A stretch of DNA of 64,000 nt from Bacteroides sp. (GTDB lineage: Bacteria > Bacteroidota > Bacteroidia > Bacteroidales > Muribaculaceae), in the NCBI GenBank assembly GCA_014801785.1, contig JAAVDN010000002.1:1-64000 (forward strand). Direction: 5' to 3'. The notes beneath the pieces are model-generated. The model made no database searches, was not told the DNA's origin, and saw only the letters and a program-made list of their open reading frames with translations. Shown in pieces: positions 46,750 to 57,063 of the stretch; within the stretch, counting starts at the first letter, position 1; the number at the start of each line of letters is the position of its first letter. A program made the translations under genes and the position numbers.

Positions 46750-48906
46750 ATGAAGATCTACAAATCTGACGAAATCAAGAACATCGCCCTTCTCGGATCG
46801 AAGGGCTCCGGTAAAACAACCCTCGCTGAGTCTATGCTCTTCGAGTGCGGAGTCATCAAACGTCGTGGATCGGTTGACGCTGGAAATACTGTCTCCGATT
46901 ACTTCCCCGTCGAGAAGGAATACGGTTATTCCGTCTTCTCAACCCTCTTCAGCGCAGAGTTCAACAATAAGAAACTCAACATCATCGACTGCCCGGGAGC
47001 GGACGACTTCGTCGGAAACGCATATACGGCCCTTGGGGTGACCGACATTGCTGTGATGACTATTGACGCCGAATATGGCGTCGAGGTCGGAACACAGAAC
47101 ATATACCGCACTACCTCCCGCCTTCACAAACCTGTCATATTCGCCCTCAACAAAATTGACGGCGAGAAAGCCGACTATGACAATGTCATCGAACAGCTCC
47201 GCGAAAATTTCGGAAAGAAGGTTGTCCCCATCCAATACCCCCTGCAGAGCGGCCCGGGTTTCAACGCCCTTATCGACGTGTTGCTCATGAAAAAATATGA
47301 ATGGGGTCCCGACGGAGGTGTGCCGACAATTTCCGAGATTCCCGAAAGCGAGATGGAGAAAGCCGACGCACTCCACCGCGAACTTGTCGAAGCGGCCGCC
47401 GAGAACGACGAGAGCCTTATGGACAAATATTTCGAAGACGGTCATCTGACCGAAGATGAGATGCGTCTCGGAATCCGCAAAGGACTTATCGACCGTTCCA
47501 TTCTTCCCGTCATCGTTGTCAGCGCCGCCAAAGATATGGGTGTGCGCCGTATGATGGAGTTTCTGGGTAACGTATGCCCGTTCGTGACCGATATGCCTGC
47601 TCCCGAAACAGTCGATGGAATATCTGTCGCCCCCGATCCCAACGGCCCACTCTCGGTCTTCTTCTTCAAGACCTCCGTCGAACCGCATATCGGCGAAGTC
47701 TCCTATTTCAAGGTCATGAGCGGAACGCTTAAGGCCGGAGCCGATCTGGAAAACGTTTCGCGCGGCGGCAAGGAACGTCTTGCCCAGATCTTCACAACCT
47801 GCGGCTCAATCCGCCAGCCCGTCGAGTCTCTCGAAGCCGGTGATATGGGAGCGGCTGTCAAGCTGAAAGATGTCAGAACCGGTAACACCCTCGATGAAAA
47901 GGGTTGCGACTTCCAGTTCGATTTCATAAAATATCCGGCGCCGAAGTTCGTCCGCGCTATCAAGCCTAAAAATGAAAGCGATGCTGAAAAACTCGCCGGT
48001 ATACTCACCCGAATGCACGAAGAAGACCCGACATGGCTTGTCGAGCAGAGCAAGGAACTGAAACAGACCCTCGTCAAAGGACAGGGAGAATTTCATCTGC
48101 GCACTCTCAAATGGCGCATCGAGAACAACGAAAAACTCCCTGTCGAGTTCTCCGAACAGAAGATTCCCTACCGCGAGACTATCACCAAAGCTTCCCGCGC
48201 CGACTATCGTCATAAGAAACAGTCGGGAGGTTCCGGACAGTTCGGTGAGGTCCATCTGATTGTCGAACCTTACACCGAAGGTATGCCCGAACCGGATTCC
48301 TACAAGTTCGGCAACCAGGAGTTCAAGCTTAATGTCCGCGACAAACAGGAGATTCCTCTCGAATGGGGAGGCAAGCTGATTGTCTACAACTGCATCGTCG
48401 GCGGAGCTATCGACGCCCGTTTCATCCCCGCTATCGTAAAGGGTCTCATGGACCGTATGGAACAGGGTCCGCTGACCGGCTCCTACGCACGGGATGTACG
48501 CGTGATGATTTACGACGGTAAGATGCACCCCGTTGACTCTAACGAAATTTCCTTCCGCCTCGCAGGGCGAAACGCTTTCTCAGAAGCTTTCCGCAACGCC
48601 AATCCGAAGATTCTGGAGCCTATCTATGATGTAGAGGTGATGACACCCGCCGACTCGATGGGTGATGTCATGAGCGACCTGCAGGGACGCCGCGGAATGA
48701 TAATGGGTATGGAGTCTGACCACGGCATCGAGCGTCTCAACGCCCGGGTGCCCCTGAAAGAGATGGCAAGCTACTCCACTTCCCTCAGCTCCATCTCCGG
48801 CGGACGCGCATCCTTCTCCATGAAGTTCGCCGATTATGAACTCGTCCCCTCCGATGTCCAGGAGAAACTCCTTAAGGAGTATGCCGCTACCCAGACTGAA
48901 GACTGA
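46750..48906 (+). CDS. Elongation factor G paralogue (EF-G2/FusA2-like)
   Basis: 718 aa with full EF-G domain layout. Altered G motifs: G1 'GSKGSGKTT', switch I 'EKEYGYSVFSTL', G3 'DCPGADDF' instead of DTPGHVDF. Confidence 0.9.
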   Translation: MKIYKSDEIKNIALLGSKGSGKTTLAESMLFECGVIKRRGSVDAGNTVSDYFPVEKEYGYSVFSTLFSAEFNNKKLNIIDCPGADDFVGNAYTALGVTDIAVMTIDAEYGVEVGTQNIYRTTSRLHKPVIFALNKIDGEKADYDNVIEQLRENFGKKVVPIQYPLQSGPGFNALIDVLLMKKYEWGPDGGVPTISEIPESEMEKADALHRELVEAAAENDESLMDKYFEDGHLTEDEMRLGIRKGLIDRSILPVIVVSAAKDMGVRRMMEFLGNVCPFVTDMPAPETVDGISVAPDPNGPLSVFFFKTSVEPHIGEVSYFKVMSGTLKAGADLENVSRGGKERLAQIFTTCGSIRQPVESLEAGDMGAAVKLKDVRTGNTLDEKGCDFQFDFIKYPAPKFVRAIKPKNESDAEKLAGILTRMHEEDPTWLVEQSKELKQTLVKGQGEFHLRTLKWRIENNEKLPVEFSEQKIPYRETITKASRADYRHKKQSGGSGQFGEVHLIVEPYTEGMPEPDSYKFGNQEFKLNVRDKQEIPLEWGGKLIVYNCIVGGAIDARFIPAIVKGLMDRMEQGPLTGSYARDVRVMIYDGKMHPVDSNEISFRLAGRNAFSEAFRNANPKILEPIYDVEVMTPADSMGDVMSDLQGRRGMIMGMESDHGIERLNARVPLKEMASYSTSLSSISGGRASFSMKFADYELVPSDVQEKLLKEYAATQTED

Positions 48907-48933
48907 GACCATACCGTAACGATATAACTGTCA

Positions 48934-48972
48934 CACCCGGCAACGCTTCGTAAAGCGTTGCCGGGTGCTTTA
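48934..48972 (+). terminator. Rho-independent terminator
   Basis: CACCCGGCAACGCTT cgta AAGCGTTGCCGGGTG CTTTATTT. Confidence 0.85.
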
Positions 48973-49010
48973 TTTATTCAGAACTTCTTGACCTTGAACG
49001 TTACAAGTAG

Positions 49011-50159
49011 TTATGAGAGCTTGCGCGCTCCGTCGCTTATGACAACAGGATAAACCTTCGGCTCATGACCATATTTTTCTTTGAAACGACTGACGGCAGT
49101 CTCGACAAAACGGTCGCGCAGATCCTTACGGACAAGATTGATGGTGCATCCGCCGAAGCCTCCTCCCATGATACGCGAACCGGTCACGCCGCATTCCTTA
49201 GCGACATCATTGAGAAAATCAAGCTCCTCGCAACTGACCTCATAGTCCTTTGAGAGTCCGCGATGGGTGGCATACATCAGCTCGCCGACACGCTCATAAT
49301 CCCCCTCCTTAAGCGCATCGCTGACGCCGAGAACACGTTCCTTCTCCTCGATGACGAACTTCGCCCGACGATAATCCTCATCCGAAATCTCACCACGGAC
49401 ACTCTCCAGCATCTCCTCTGTAGCATCGCGAAGGGTCTCTACACCTAATCGTCCCGCAACCCGCTCACATGATTCCCTTCGTTTGTTATAGGGAGAATCG
49501 GCAAGCTCATGCTTAACCCGCGAATCAACGAGAATCAGTTCATAATCTTCCGGCGCGAAAGGAAAATACTCAAAATCCATCGACCGACAGTCGAGACGAA
49601 TCAGCTTTCCTTTCTTACCCATCACGGAGGCGAACTGGTCCATGATTCCGCAATTAACTCCGCAATAGTTATGCTCTGTGCTCTGCCCTATTCGCGCGAG
49701 CTCTAACTTGTCAATGCTGTTTCCATTGAATATATCATTGAGGGCATAAGCGAAACAACTCTCCAGAGCAGCCGAGGAACTCAGACCGGCGCCTAAAGGA
49801 ACGTCTCCGGAAAAAACTGCGTCAAAACCCTTCACCTTTCCACCCCTCTTCTGAATCTCGCGGCAGACTCCGAAGACATATCTTGCCCAGGACTGCGAGG
49901 GCGCGTCCTCTTCGCGAAGACCGAATTCGGCTTCCTCGTCAAGATCCAGGGAAACGACACGCACCCTGTCAGACCCGTTGGGAGCGATGGCAGCCATGAT
50001 AACCTTGTCGATGGCCCCGGGAAAGACAAATCCTCCGTTGTAGTCAGTATGTTCTCCGATTAAGTTGATACGTCCTGCGGAAGCATAGAACGATGGTTCT
50101 GATCCGAATCGGGACTCGAACTCATGCAAAATCCTTTCTCTCATCATATTATTTTCCAT
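49011..50159 (-). CDS. galK: Galactokinase
   Basis: 'GRINLIGEHTDYNGGFVFPGAIDK', 'GAGLSSSAALE', 'GSRIMGGGFGGCTINLV'. Confidence 0.96.
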   Translation of the reverse strand: MENNMMRERILHEFESRFGSEPSFYASAGRINLIGEHTDYNGGFVFPGAIDKVIMAAIAPNGSDRVRVVSLDLDEEAEFGLREEDAPSQSWARYVFGVCREIQKRGGKVKGFDAVFSGDVPLGAGLSSSAALESCFAYALNDIFNGNSIDKLELARIGQSTEHNYCGVNCGIMDQFASVMGKKGKLIRLDCRSMDFEYFPFAPEDYELILVDSRVKHELADSPYNKRRESCERVAGRLGVETLRDATEEMLESVRGEISDEDYRRAKFVIEEKERVLGVSDALKEGDYERVGELMYATHRGLSKDYEVSCEELDFLNDVAKECGVTGSRIMGGGFGGCTINLVRKDLRDRFVETAVSRFKEKYGHEPKVYPVVISDGARKLS

Positions 50160-50399
50160 AGTAGTTGTTTTTCAGTTTTTCATAGTATTTAAGCTCCATA
50201 CATTGCAGATAGGAAGCGTCCACCGTGATTCCAGGTGGTGAGAAACAGACATGGAGCTGGACGAGGAATCTATTTCTAACTGTCTAACAATATGGACTCT
50301 TATCTTGTTGAACACCAATTCGTATTGTTACATCCTTGTTACCGATTAATTCATATTCGTTACACTTTGTTACATATTTTTTAATTCGCATTCTAACTC

Positions 50400-50430
50400 T
50401 TGACAAACCAATTTTTTCCTATTAACTTTG
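50400..50430 (+). promoter_or_regulatory. Putative Bacteroidetes-type promoter diverging from galK
   Basis: TTG(ACA) at 50400-50402, 20-nt spacer, TAACTTTG at 50423-50430. Confidence 0.45.
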
Positions 50431-50850
50431 CCATCGTTTTCAGGGGAGCTCCTCCGGAACTCTTCCGACAACGACAGAAAACTTTATTCCTTTATCAAAT
50501 CAAAAAACACCGTCATAAGATTCAAAACACCGAAAACAGATTCTTCCTTTATCGAAAGAGACAGAGACCGGAATCCTCCCACAGAGAAATAGCCCTACCT
50601 CCCTATCTTCTTTCTGCAAAAGACAACAAGCAAAACACATAGATAAATCAGATAAGACACCTGAAGATATAACCGGTCAAGAATCCACCTTTCAGCCACC
50701 CGCTCCTTTATCAATCGTAGAAAGAAATGAACGCCGTCCGAAAATCCGATCACTCTCTCCCCCGCATTAGTTCCCCGCCGGTTGCATCATCGCTCCAAGC
50801 GAGGAAATTTGAAAAAAGAATAAGGTGTTTATATCTACGATAAAGGAAGA

Positions 50851-50902
50851 AAAGACCCGGACCTCTGCGAGACGCAGCGATCCGGGTCGAAAATTTTTCT
50901 TT
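50851..50902 (-). terminator. Terminator downstream of the TolC-family gene (possibly bidirectional)
   Basis: GACCCGGA tctctgcgagacgcagcg ATCCGGGTC flanked by A- and T-runs on both sides. Confidence 0.75.
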
Positions 50903-50914
50903 CGGAGAGAGTTC

Positions 50915-52102
50915 CTACAACAGACGCAGCTGAGTCATCAGACTGCTGTAAGAGCTTTGGAGCTCAATGTAATCCATCTCCGCCTCAAGATAATAATTCC
51001 GTTCTGTAAGATAGGTCAGAAGCGTAATCTGGCCGGCTTCAAAACTTTTGCGCAAAAGCATTTCCGGTGAAGTAGTGTCAAAGACAGGCCCCAGTTCGTC
51101 GAGACTCCTCTTCAGACCCTGAAGACGTTCGACCATTCTTTCTGCCTCAACTCTCTTCTCCCCCATGAGAGCCAGCATTGCCCCTTCGGCCGACTCTACT
51201 TGCAACCGGGCGGCCTTCTTACGGCCTCGCTGGGAAAATAGCGGGAGACTTATTCCGATTCTGCCTCCGTTGAAATGCGACCCCTCTTCGTAAGCATGGA
51301 TGTAACCTAAGGATATTTCAGGAAAAGATTCACTCTTTACTCTCTTCATTCCGGCCTCCGCAACGCCGAACTCCATTGACGCGAGCATCATATCCGGAGA
51401 ATTTCTCCAATACTGTTCCCAGTCCACTGCATTTCCGGGGGCGGCGAGATCAAATTCTATTTCCTGCTCCTCCAAATACGCGTCTACCCTTTGACCGACA
51501 ACGGCGCGGATAGTCCGTGCCCCCTCTCCCATCGCGTCGCGCTGTTGCTGAATAGCCGCCATAAGGCGTCCGCGTTCAATCGAAATCTTCGATTCGTCCA
51601 GAACCGTCGCACGACCGTGCTCGCTCATAATCGATACAAGCTCTCCCATCCGTTCGGTTGCCTCAAGCTGTTTTTCAAGAAGCTGAATCTTACGGCGCGC
51701 CGCAATATAGCTGTTGACGCCCTCAGCCATCTCTCGCATCTTCCCCCTGCGCGACGCATAATATCGAGCCATCGCCGCGAGACGAAGCGCCTCCCCTTCG
51801 TCTCGACGTGCCTTATAGGCCCCCGGCCAGTCGAAACTCCAGCTCAGCGAAGCGTTCCATTTGTTCTCTCCACCTCCGGAACTCCATAGACGCTCCCCTT
51901 CTATCTCGGGATCGGAAAAGTTAGCGAGTGTCGAGCTTTCCGCTATCTCAGAAATCATCTGCAGAGAATCCGACTCGATGCTCAGAGACGAACGGCAGAA
52001 TGATTCTAAAGCTTGTTCAATACTGACCGCTCCCGCGCTGACCGGAAGTGAAAGTAAGAAAAGGGCACCTATGCTTTTTCTTATGGAAGAATAGATTTTC
52101 AT
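50915..52102 (-). CDS. TolC-family outer membrane efflux protein
   Basis: Signal peptide, 'LSWSFDWPGAYKARRDEGEALRLAAMARYYASRRGKMREMAEGVNSYIAARRKIQLLEKQLEATERMGELVS'; outer-membrane efflux repeat architecture. Confidence 0.85.
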   Translation of the reverse strand: MKIYSSIRKSIGALFLLSLPVSAGAVSIEQALESFCRSSLSIESDSLQMISEIAESSTLANFSDPEIEGERLWSSGGGENKWNASLSWSFDWPGAYKARRDEGEALRLAAMARYYASRRGKMREMAEGVNSYIAARRKIQLLEKQLEATERMGELVSIMSEHGRATVLDESKISIERGRLMAAIQQQRDAMGEGARTIRAVVGQRVDAYLEEQEIEFDLAAPGNAVDWEQYWRNSPDMMLASMEFGVAEAGMKRVKSESFPEISLGYIHAYEEGSHFNGGRIGISLPLFSQRGRKKAARLQVESAEGAMLALMGEKRVEAERMVERLQGLKRSLDELGPVFDTTSPEMLLRKSFEAGQITLLTYLTERNYYLEAEMDYIELQSSYSSLMTQLRLL

Positions 52103-52339
52103 ATCCTAACGTATTTCTTATAACTGCCGGCTTTCGTATCGCCAACCCCTTTGCTATCGCCAAAGAATTGTCAAAGACGCTCTTAACTATAACCATCATT
52201 TTCCGATGATGGAAGCCGCAATGTAAATTTAGAGAAATTATCCCAGCTTCACAATCATTCCTCCCCTCACAAGTTAAACATGCAACCCGTTTGCACACTA
52301 TACACGGGAGTTCGGGAGTGTTAGCGGAAAACATGACCG

Positions 52340-52398
52340 CTGAAAAAATCGAGAGAATCGGGAATAATCTCGATAAACCTCGATTATTCCCGATTCTC
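52340..52398 (-). terminator. Terminator downstream of the DUF5723 gene
   Basis: Minus strand GAATCGGGAATAATC...GATTATTCCCGATTC followed by TCTCGATTTTTTC. Confidence 0.7.
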
Positions 52399-52451
52399 CG
52401 ATTCTCCGATTCTTTCGATTTAAATTTCCTTTCCCAAGCGGGACTATTGCC

Positions 52452-53819
52452 TCAGAAGGGGAAATTGATGCCAAGGAAGACGTCGGCGTTCGAGTTGAGG
52501 GGGATTCCCTGCTTGGCGAGTTTGCCGAGCGTGTGGTCCATGCCCAGGAACATATTGAAGCCCGGAGCGTGGAGGTTCAGCATCCAGCCGAAACCTGCCC
52601 CGTAAGTACCGGCAACGCCGTTGATATTAGCCGAGAAAAGCTTGAAGGGCTGCCAGTTGGCCGACAGACGGAACTCAGTCGCCGTCATCGGACCGGCGAA
52701 ACGGGTTGAGTTCAGAAGACCGAACTTGATTTTGCGATATACCGGCAACTCGTAGGCCACGCCGATATTCATTGTCGCCTTGAGTCCGTAGGTATGGCTG
52801 CCGATGTTGCCGCAATCCTCCATCTGGTAAAGCTCTGAGAAATCGTCGCGAATACGATCCCATTCGTCGCTCGAACCCTCACCGCTGACCTGGAAGGTGT
52901 AAGCATCTGTACGTACGGAGCGCCTACCCATCGTCGAAGCCTTGTAGGTATCCGAGAAGCTGATGAAACCGAGGTCGAGAAGGGCGAACGAGAAGGTAAA
53001 ATCCTTCCACTTGTATTCGCCGCCGAGATCGAACGCGAGACCGAAGCCATTCGGAGCGGAGAAGTCGTCGATATTGGCGCCGGAAACATAATTGCGGTTC
53101 GTATGCTCGTTATAGTCAGTATCGTAGCGGAACCCCTTGACCATAGAATAAATTTCTGCATCGGTCACGGCATTCCAGCTGTTTTGATCAAGCTGAAGGT
53201 AAGCTTCATTGAATTTCGCTTGGATGGCGGCAATACCTACCAGGAACTTCACGCTCGCACCCACACGCAGTCCGGGCACCTGCTTGATCTGGCGCGAATG
53301 GTTGAGCGCTATCTCGGCGTATCCGACAGCATCCGCACGAACATCGCTGATATCGTATGTCTCGTTACCCACTCCCTCTTTCATAAGAGAGAACAAGGAT
53401 TTCGGAACGCTTACATCCGCCTGTGCCACTGCATTGATACCGATTGTATTGTAACCTCCGAAAGCCTTGAAGCCGAAATCGATAATTCCGATTTTGGCGC
53501 CGGCACCGATCTTATTGTTGTTCTTGAAGTTCTTCATCGCCTCCGAGACAGATATGGAGGGATTGGTGAAGAGCATCGTCCGGCCGTTGTTGTAGCGGAC
53601 AACGTCAGAGACATGGAAGTTGCCGTGAGCCCCGACATTAATGTTTCCGAGTCCGGGGAATCCTACATATCCCTTGTCAGAACCCTGAAATGCAGGATTC
53701 AGCTGATGGGAATAAGTGTAGTAGTCCATGAAATAACCCGAATTGACCCCCTGGGCCATTGCCGGGAGAGCGGCGGCGACCATCGCCGCGCCGATGAAAT
53801 GTCTGAATATAGGTTTCAT
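52452..53819 (-). CDS. DUF5723-family outer-membrane beta-barrel-like protein
   Basis: Signal peptide 'MKPIFRHFIGAAMVAAALPAMAQG', 'YYTYSHQLNPAFQGSDKGYVGFPGLGNINVGAHGN', alternating beta-strand pattern. Confidence 0.75.
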   Translation of the reverse strand: MKPIFRHFIGAAMVAAALPAMAQGVNSGYFMDYYTYSHQLNPAFQGSDKGYVGFPGLGNINVGAHGNFHVSDVVRYNNGRTMLFTNPSISVSEAMKNFKNNNKIGAGAKIGIIDFGFKAFGGYNTIGINAVAQADVSVPKSLFSLMKEGVGNETYDISDVRADAVGYAEIALNHSRQIKQVPGLRVGASVKFLVGIAAIQAKFNEAYLQLDQNSWNAVTDAEIYSMVKGFRYDTDYNEHTNRNYVSGANIDDFSAPNGFGLAFDLGGEYKWKDFTFSFALLDLGFISFSDTYKASTMGRRSVRTDAYTFQVSGEGSSDEWDRIRDDFSELYQMEDCGNIGSHTYGLKATMNIGVAYELPVYRKIKFGLLNSTRFAGPMTATEFRLSANWQPFKLFSANINGVAGTYGAGFGWMLNLHAPGFNMFLGMDHTLGKLAKQGIPLNSNADVFLGINFPF

Positions 53820-53833
53820 GTCGTCAGTTGGGG

Positions 53834-55657
53834 TTAGAAGTCGGTTTCGTAATATCCGTCAACAGTTATGCGAAGATCGGAGAGAGTTATCGTCTGGTCG
53901 GGAGAAAGGGCTTTCTCATCGGTGTCAGCAGCCACTACAGCGCGGTAGTTGATGCCGTCGATTCGGTTGAAAGGACGGTTATCGATGCCGACAATCTCAA
54001 GGGCTACTGTCTGCGAGGCGCCCGGAAGAAGTTCTATACCCTGGATACATTCGCCGATGCGGACCCCGGCCTCATCGACGGGATAAGCGCTGAGCGTTAC
54101 AGTCACCGGAAGCGTATTTGTCGCCTGGGCCGTCAGATGCAGACGGCTGACATACAGCTTGTCGAAGTCTTCGGACGCCAGTCCGGTCTCGGTCTTGGAA
54201 TAGACGATTCTCGAACCGTCACGGAAGCTGAAGGGTGTATAGAAGGTATATGAGCCCTTGAGGGGAGCGATTGTGCCGGCGTTGGTGTCAGGCCCGTTCT
54301 TGACCGGGAATCTCTTCGCGTTTCCATAGAAATGGAGGTCGAGAAGTTCGACGCCGATCTTATCGGGAAGCCCGAGGGAATGATTGATATTGAAGCTCGT
54401 CAGGATATTGGAAAGCTCTGTGAAGGTGTAGCGGGCCGGATTGGGATATTTGTCGAGCATGGCGAGATCCTGCGTGTCCGGAGCCATCGCAATGTTGTAG
54501 ACCACAGGTCCGCGGTCCCAGCCGACATTGAACATCGGCGACAGGTGTTGCTCCCCGTCCTGCGCCCAGAGGGAATTGAGGGCGAGCTGCCCGCGCAATC
54601 CTGTCTGATAGTCTGCCGTCGTGTTGAGCGCTCCCACATATATCTGCGGGTTGCCGAGAATCAGCTGCGTCTCCGGGTCGTCGAGAAATTCGGGAAGGCC
54701 GGAAAGATCGATGGGGTCGATGATGATTCCTTCAAGGGGATAGTCGAGCTCTCCGGAGAAAGTGGCGACATAGAAGGAGGCGACATCATACTGCGACTCA
54801 AGATTGAAATCGGTGGGAAGAGTCTGCGACAGACGCGGTGTCAGCAAGATACTTCCCTGCGCGCGAAGACCGAGACTTCCGCTATATTCCAGCTCCCGAT
54901 TGGCGATATCGATGCCGGCAACAGAGGTGTCGAGGCGCGTGAACTCCAGGCGTATCTCTATGGCGTTCTGCGAAGAGGAGAAATCGATGCTCTCGTCAAG
55001 GGTCAGCAGTCCGGTCTCGGGATTATAGGTTCCGTGGTTACAGCGGGCCCCTTGGTTGTCTCCGTAGTAGAGTCCTTTAGGAAGATCTACCTGCGCTCCT
55101 CTAAACTCCACCCTTCCTATCATTGAAGCCAACGAGGAGGGGAAAACAAGGCGTATGGTTATGGAAGCGGGAGAGACCGTCGTTACCTCTGTCAGGCTTC
55201 TGACGGCTTCATCGATTCCTTCGGCCTTGAAATCGAAACGTGAGGCCAGACTGCTGATTATTGGATATTCCACGGCGAAATCCTCCACGACCACGCGGCG
55301 CGCAGAGGTCTGCGACCTCCCCGAGACTGCGCTCAGCGAGATGGAGGTAGGTGCTATGGCCGGAGATACAATCTGAATTGGATTGACGCTGACAGCGTCT
55401 GTAGAAATCTCTCCCGATTTCTCAATGGCGTACACCTTAGTGCCCCCGAACTCGACAACGGAGATGTTCTCGTTTCCTTCAAGGTCAATGATATTTTCAA
55501 GCACGATTGGCTTAAGATTGAGGGGAACCGTAAGGTCATTGACTGTTATGCGTGTCGTGGTGTCTATGTCGTCGAAGTCGTAGTTATCGTCGACACACCC
55601 GGCAAGCAGTAACGGGGCGGCCGCGAGGCAACCCATCTGCCAGTATATTCTCTTCAT
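53834..55657 (-). CDS. Large hypothetical lipoprotein, in tandem with the DUF5723 gene
   Basis: 607 aa; lipobox 'LAAAPLLLAGCVDDNYDFDDID'; 14 nt gap to the DUF5723 gene. Confidence 0.75.
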   Translation of the reverse strand: MKRIYWQMGCLAAAPLLLAGCVDDNYDFDDIDTTTRITVNDLTVPLNLKPIVLENIIDLEGNENISVVEFGGTKVYAIEKSGEISTDAVSVNPIQIVSPAIAPTSISLSAVSGRSQTSARRVVVEDFAVEYPIISSLASRFDFKAEGIDEAVRSLTEVTTVSPASITIRLVFPSSLASMIGRVEFRGAQVDLPKGLYYGDNQGARCNHGTYNPETGLLTLDESIDFSSSQNAIEIRLEFTRLDTSVAGIDIANRELEYSGSLGLRAQGSILLTPRLSQTLPTDFNLESQYDVASFYVATFSGELDYPLEGIIIDPIDLSGLPEFLDDPETQLILGNPQIYVGALNTTADYQTGLRGQLALNSLWAQDGEQHLSPMFNVGWDRGPVVYNIAMAPDTQDLAMLDKYPNPARYTFTELSNILTSFNINHSLGLPDKIGVELLDLHFYGNAKRFPVKNGPDTNAGTIAPLKGSYTFYTPFSFRDGSRIVYSKTETGLASEDFDKLYVSRLHLTAQATNTLPVTVTLSAYPVDEAGVRIGECIQGIELLPGASQTVALEIVGIDNRPFNRIDGINYRAVVAADTDEKALSPDQTITLSDLRITVDGYYETDF

Positions 55658-56052
55658 TATGTCTGGATGTTGGTTGTTAAAAACTATTGGAATTGAGGTC
55701 CGTAAAATTTGGAGTCAGTGGGTTGGACCTTTGTTCCGCGATTCATTAATTTATATATCCTCCCTTCCAAATCGGTTTCCGGAAACAGGCAACTGACACT
55801 CCGGAAACTTATACCCGGTATTAACTGACTGCAAATTTACAATTTTTTCTATATATTCCTACTATTTTCTAAACATAGAATCACGTCAACAACATATTTA
55901 TGAGTTTTTTATGACCCCGCCCCTCAAGAACCGGAACAGTCTGACGCAATATTCCGGACGCGTTAGAATCGGAAGAGGCCGTGACGGGGAGGTATGACAT
56001 CCTGAGAAAACTATTTTCTATATCTATTCGGAGAAAATTCGGCCAAATTTGT

Positions 56053-56060
56053 TATCTTTG
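56053..56060 (+). promoter_or_regulatory. TAnnTTTG -7 box
   Basis: gtTATCTTTGcg about 67 nt upstream of the ATG at 56127. Confidence 0.5.
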
Positions 56061-56126
56061 CGAAAACAGCTCTTCGAGAGTTATCTTAGAGTGTGTTACT
56101 CGCATTAATTCATAAACCGATTATAA

Positions 56127-57029
56127 ATGAAACCCACACTTTTTATACTTGCTGCAGGAATGGGAAGCCGTTATGGCGGTCTCAAGCAGCTTGACGGCCT
56201 CGGCCCTTCCGGAGAAACTATCATGGACTATTCCGTCTACGATGCCCTGCGCGCCGGATTCGGAAAAATCGTTTTCGTAATCCGCCACGATTTCGAACAG
56301 GAGTTCCGCGAGAAGGTTATAAGCAAATATGAGGGACACGTCCCTGTCGAGGTTGTCTTCCAGGAGATAGACGCTCTTCCCGAAGGTGTCTCACGCGATC
56401 CGGAGCGCACAAAACCCTGGGGCACAGGGCATGCTGTCCTGATGGGCAAGGAGGTCATCAAGGAGCCGTTCGGCGTCATAAATGCCGACGACTACTACGG
56501 AGCCGATTCGTTCCGCATCCTGGCCGACTTCCTGCGTTCCGTCGAAGGTAAGAAGGGGGAATACTGCATGGTCGGCTTCAACATCGAGAACACCCTGAGC
56601 GAAAACGGAGGTGTTTCACGCGGTTTCTGTCAGGTCTCACCGGAGGGTTTTCTGACCGGTGTCCAGGAATGCCATGGTATTCAGCGCAAAGGGGAGGAAC
56701 TGATTCAGGTCTTGCCTGACGGCTCTGAGGCCCCCTTCCCGGAGGATGCCAGCGTCTCGATGAATATGTGGGGTTTCACACCCGATTTCTTCGATTACTC
56801 CATGGAGGCCTTCCTCGCTTTCCTCGCTGAGCATTCTATGGAACTGAAATCGGAGTTCTACATCCCGACCGTGGTCAATAATCTTATCAAGGAGGGAAAA
56901 ATCACACTCAAGGTCCTTCCGACACCCTCTAAATGGTTCGGCGTCACTTTCGCGGCTGACCGTCCGGCTACGGTCGCTATGTTCCGCAGTCTCGTTGACG
57001 CGGGAGTTTATCCCGAAAAGCTTTTCTGA
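56127..57029 (+). CDS. Nucleotidyltransferase (NTP_transferase-type sugar nucleotidyltransferase)
   Basis: 'PTLFILAAGMGSRYGGLKQLDGLGPSGETIMDYSVYDALRAGF', 'GTGHAVLMGKEVIKEPFGVINADDYYG'. Confidence 0.88.
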   Translation: MKPTLFILAAGMGSRYGGLKQLDGLGPSGETIMDYSVYDALRAGFGKIVFVIRHDFEQEFREKVISKYEGHVPVEVVFQEIDALPEGVSRDPERTKPWGTGHAVLMGKEVIKEPFGVINADDYYGADSFRILADFLRSVEGKKGEYCMVGFNIENTLSENGGVSRGFCQVSPEGFLTGVQECHGIQRKGEELIQVLPDGSEAPFPEDASVSMNMWGFTPDFFDYSMEAFLAFLAEHSMELKSEFYIPTVVNNLIKEGKITLKVLPTPSKWFGVTFAADRPATVAMFRSLVDAGVYPEKLF

Positions 57030-57063
57030 ATCATACACAGGATTTCCACCCGAAAAATTTCCC

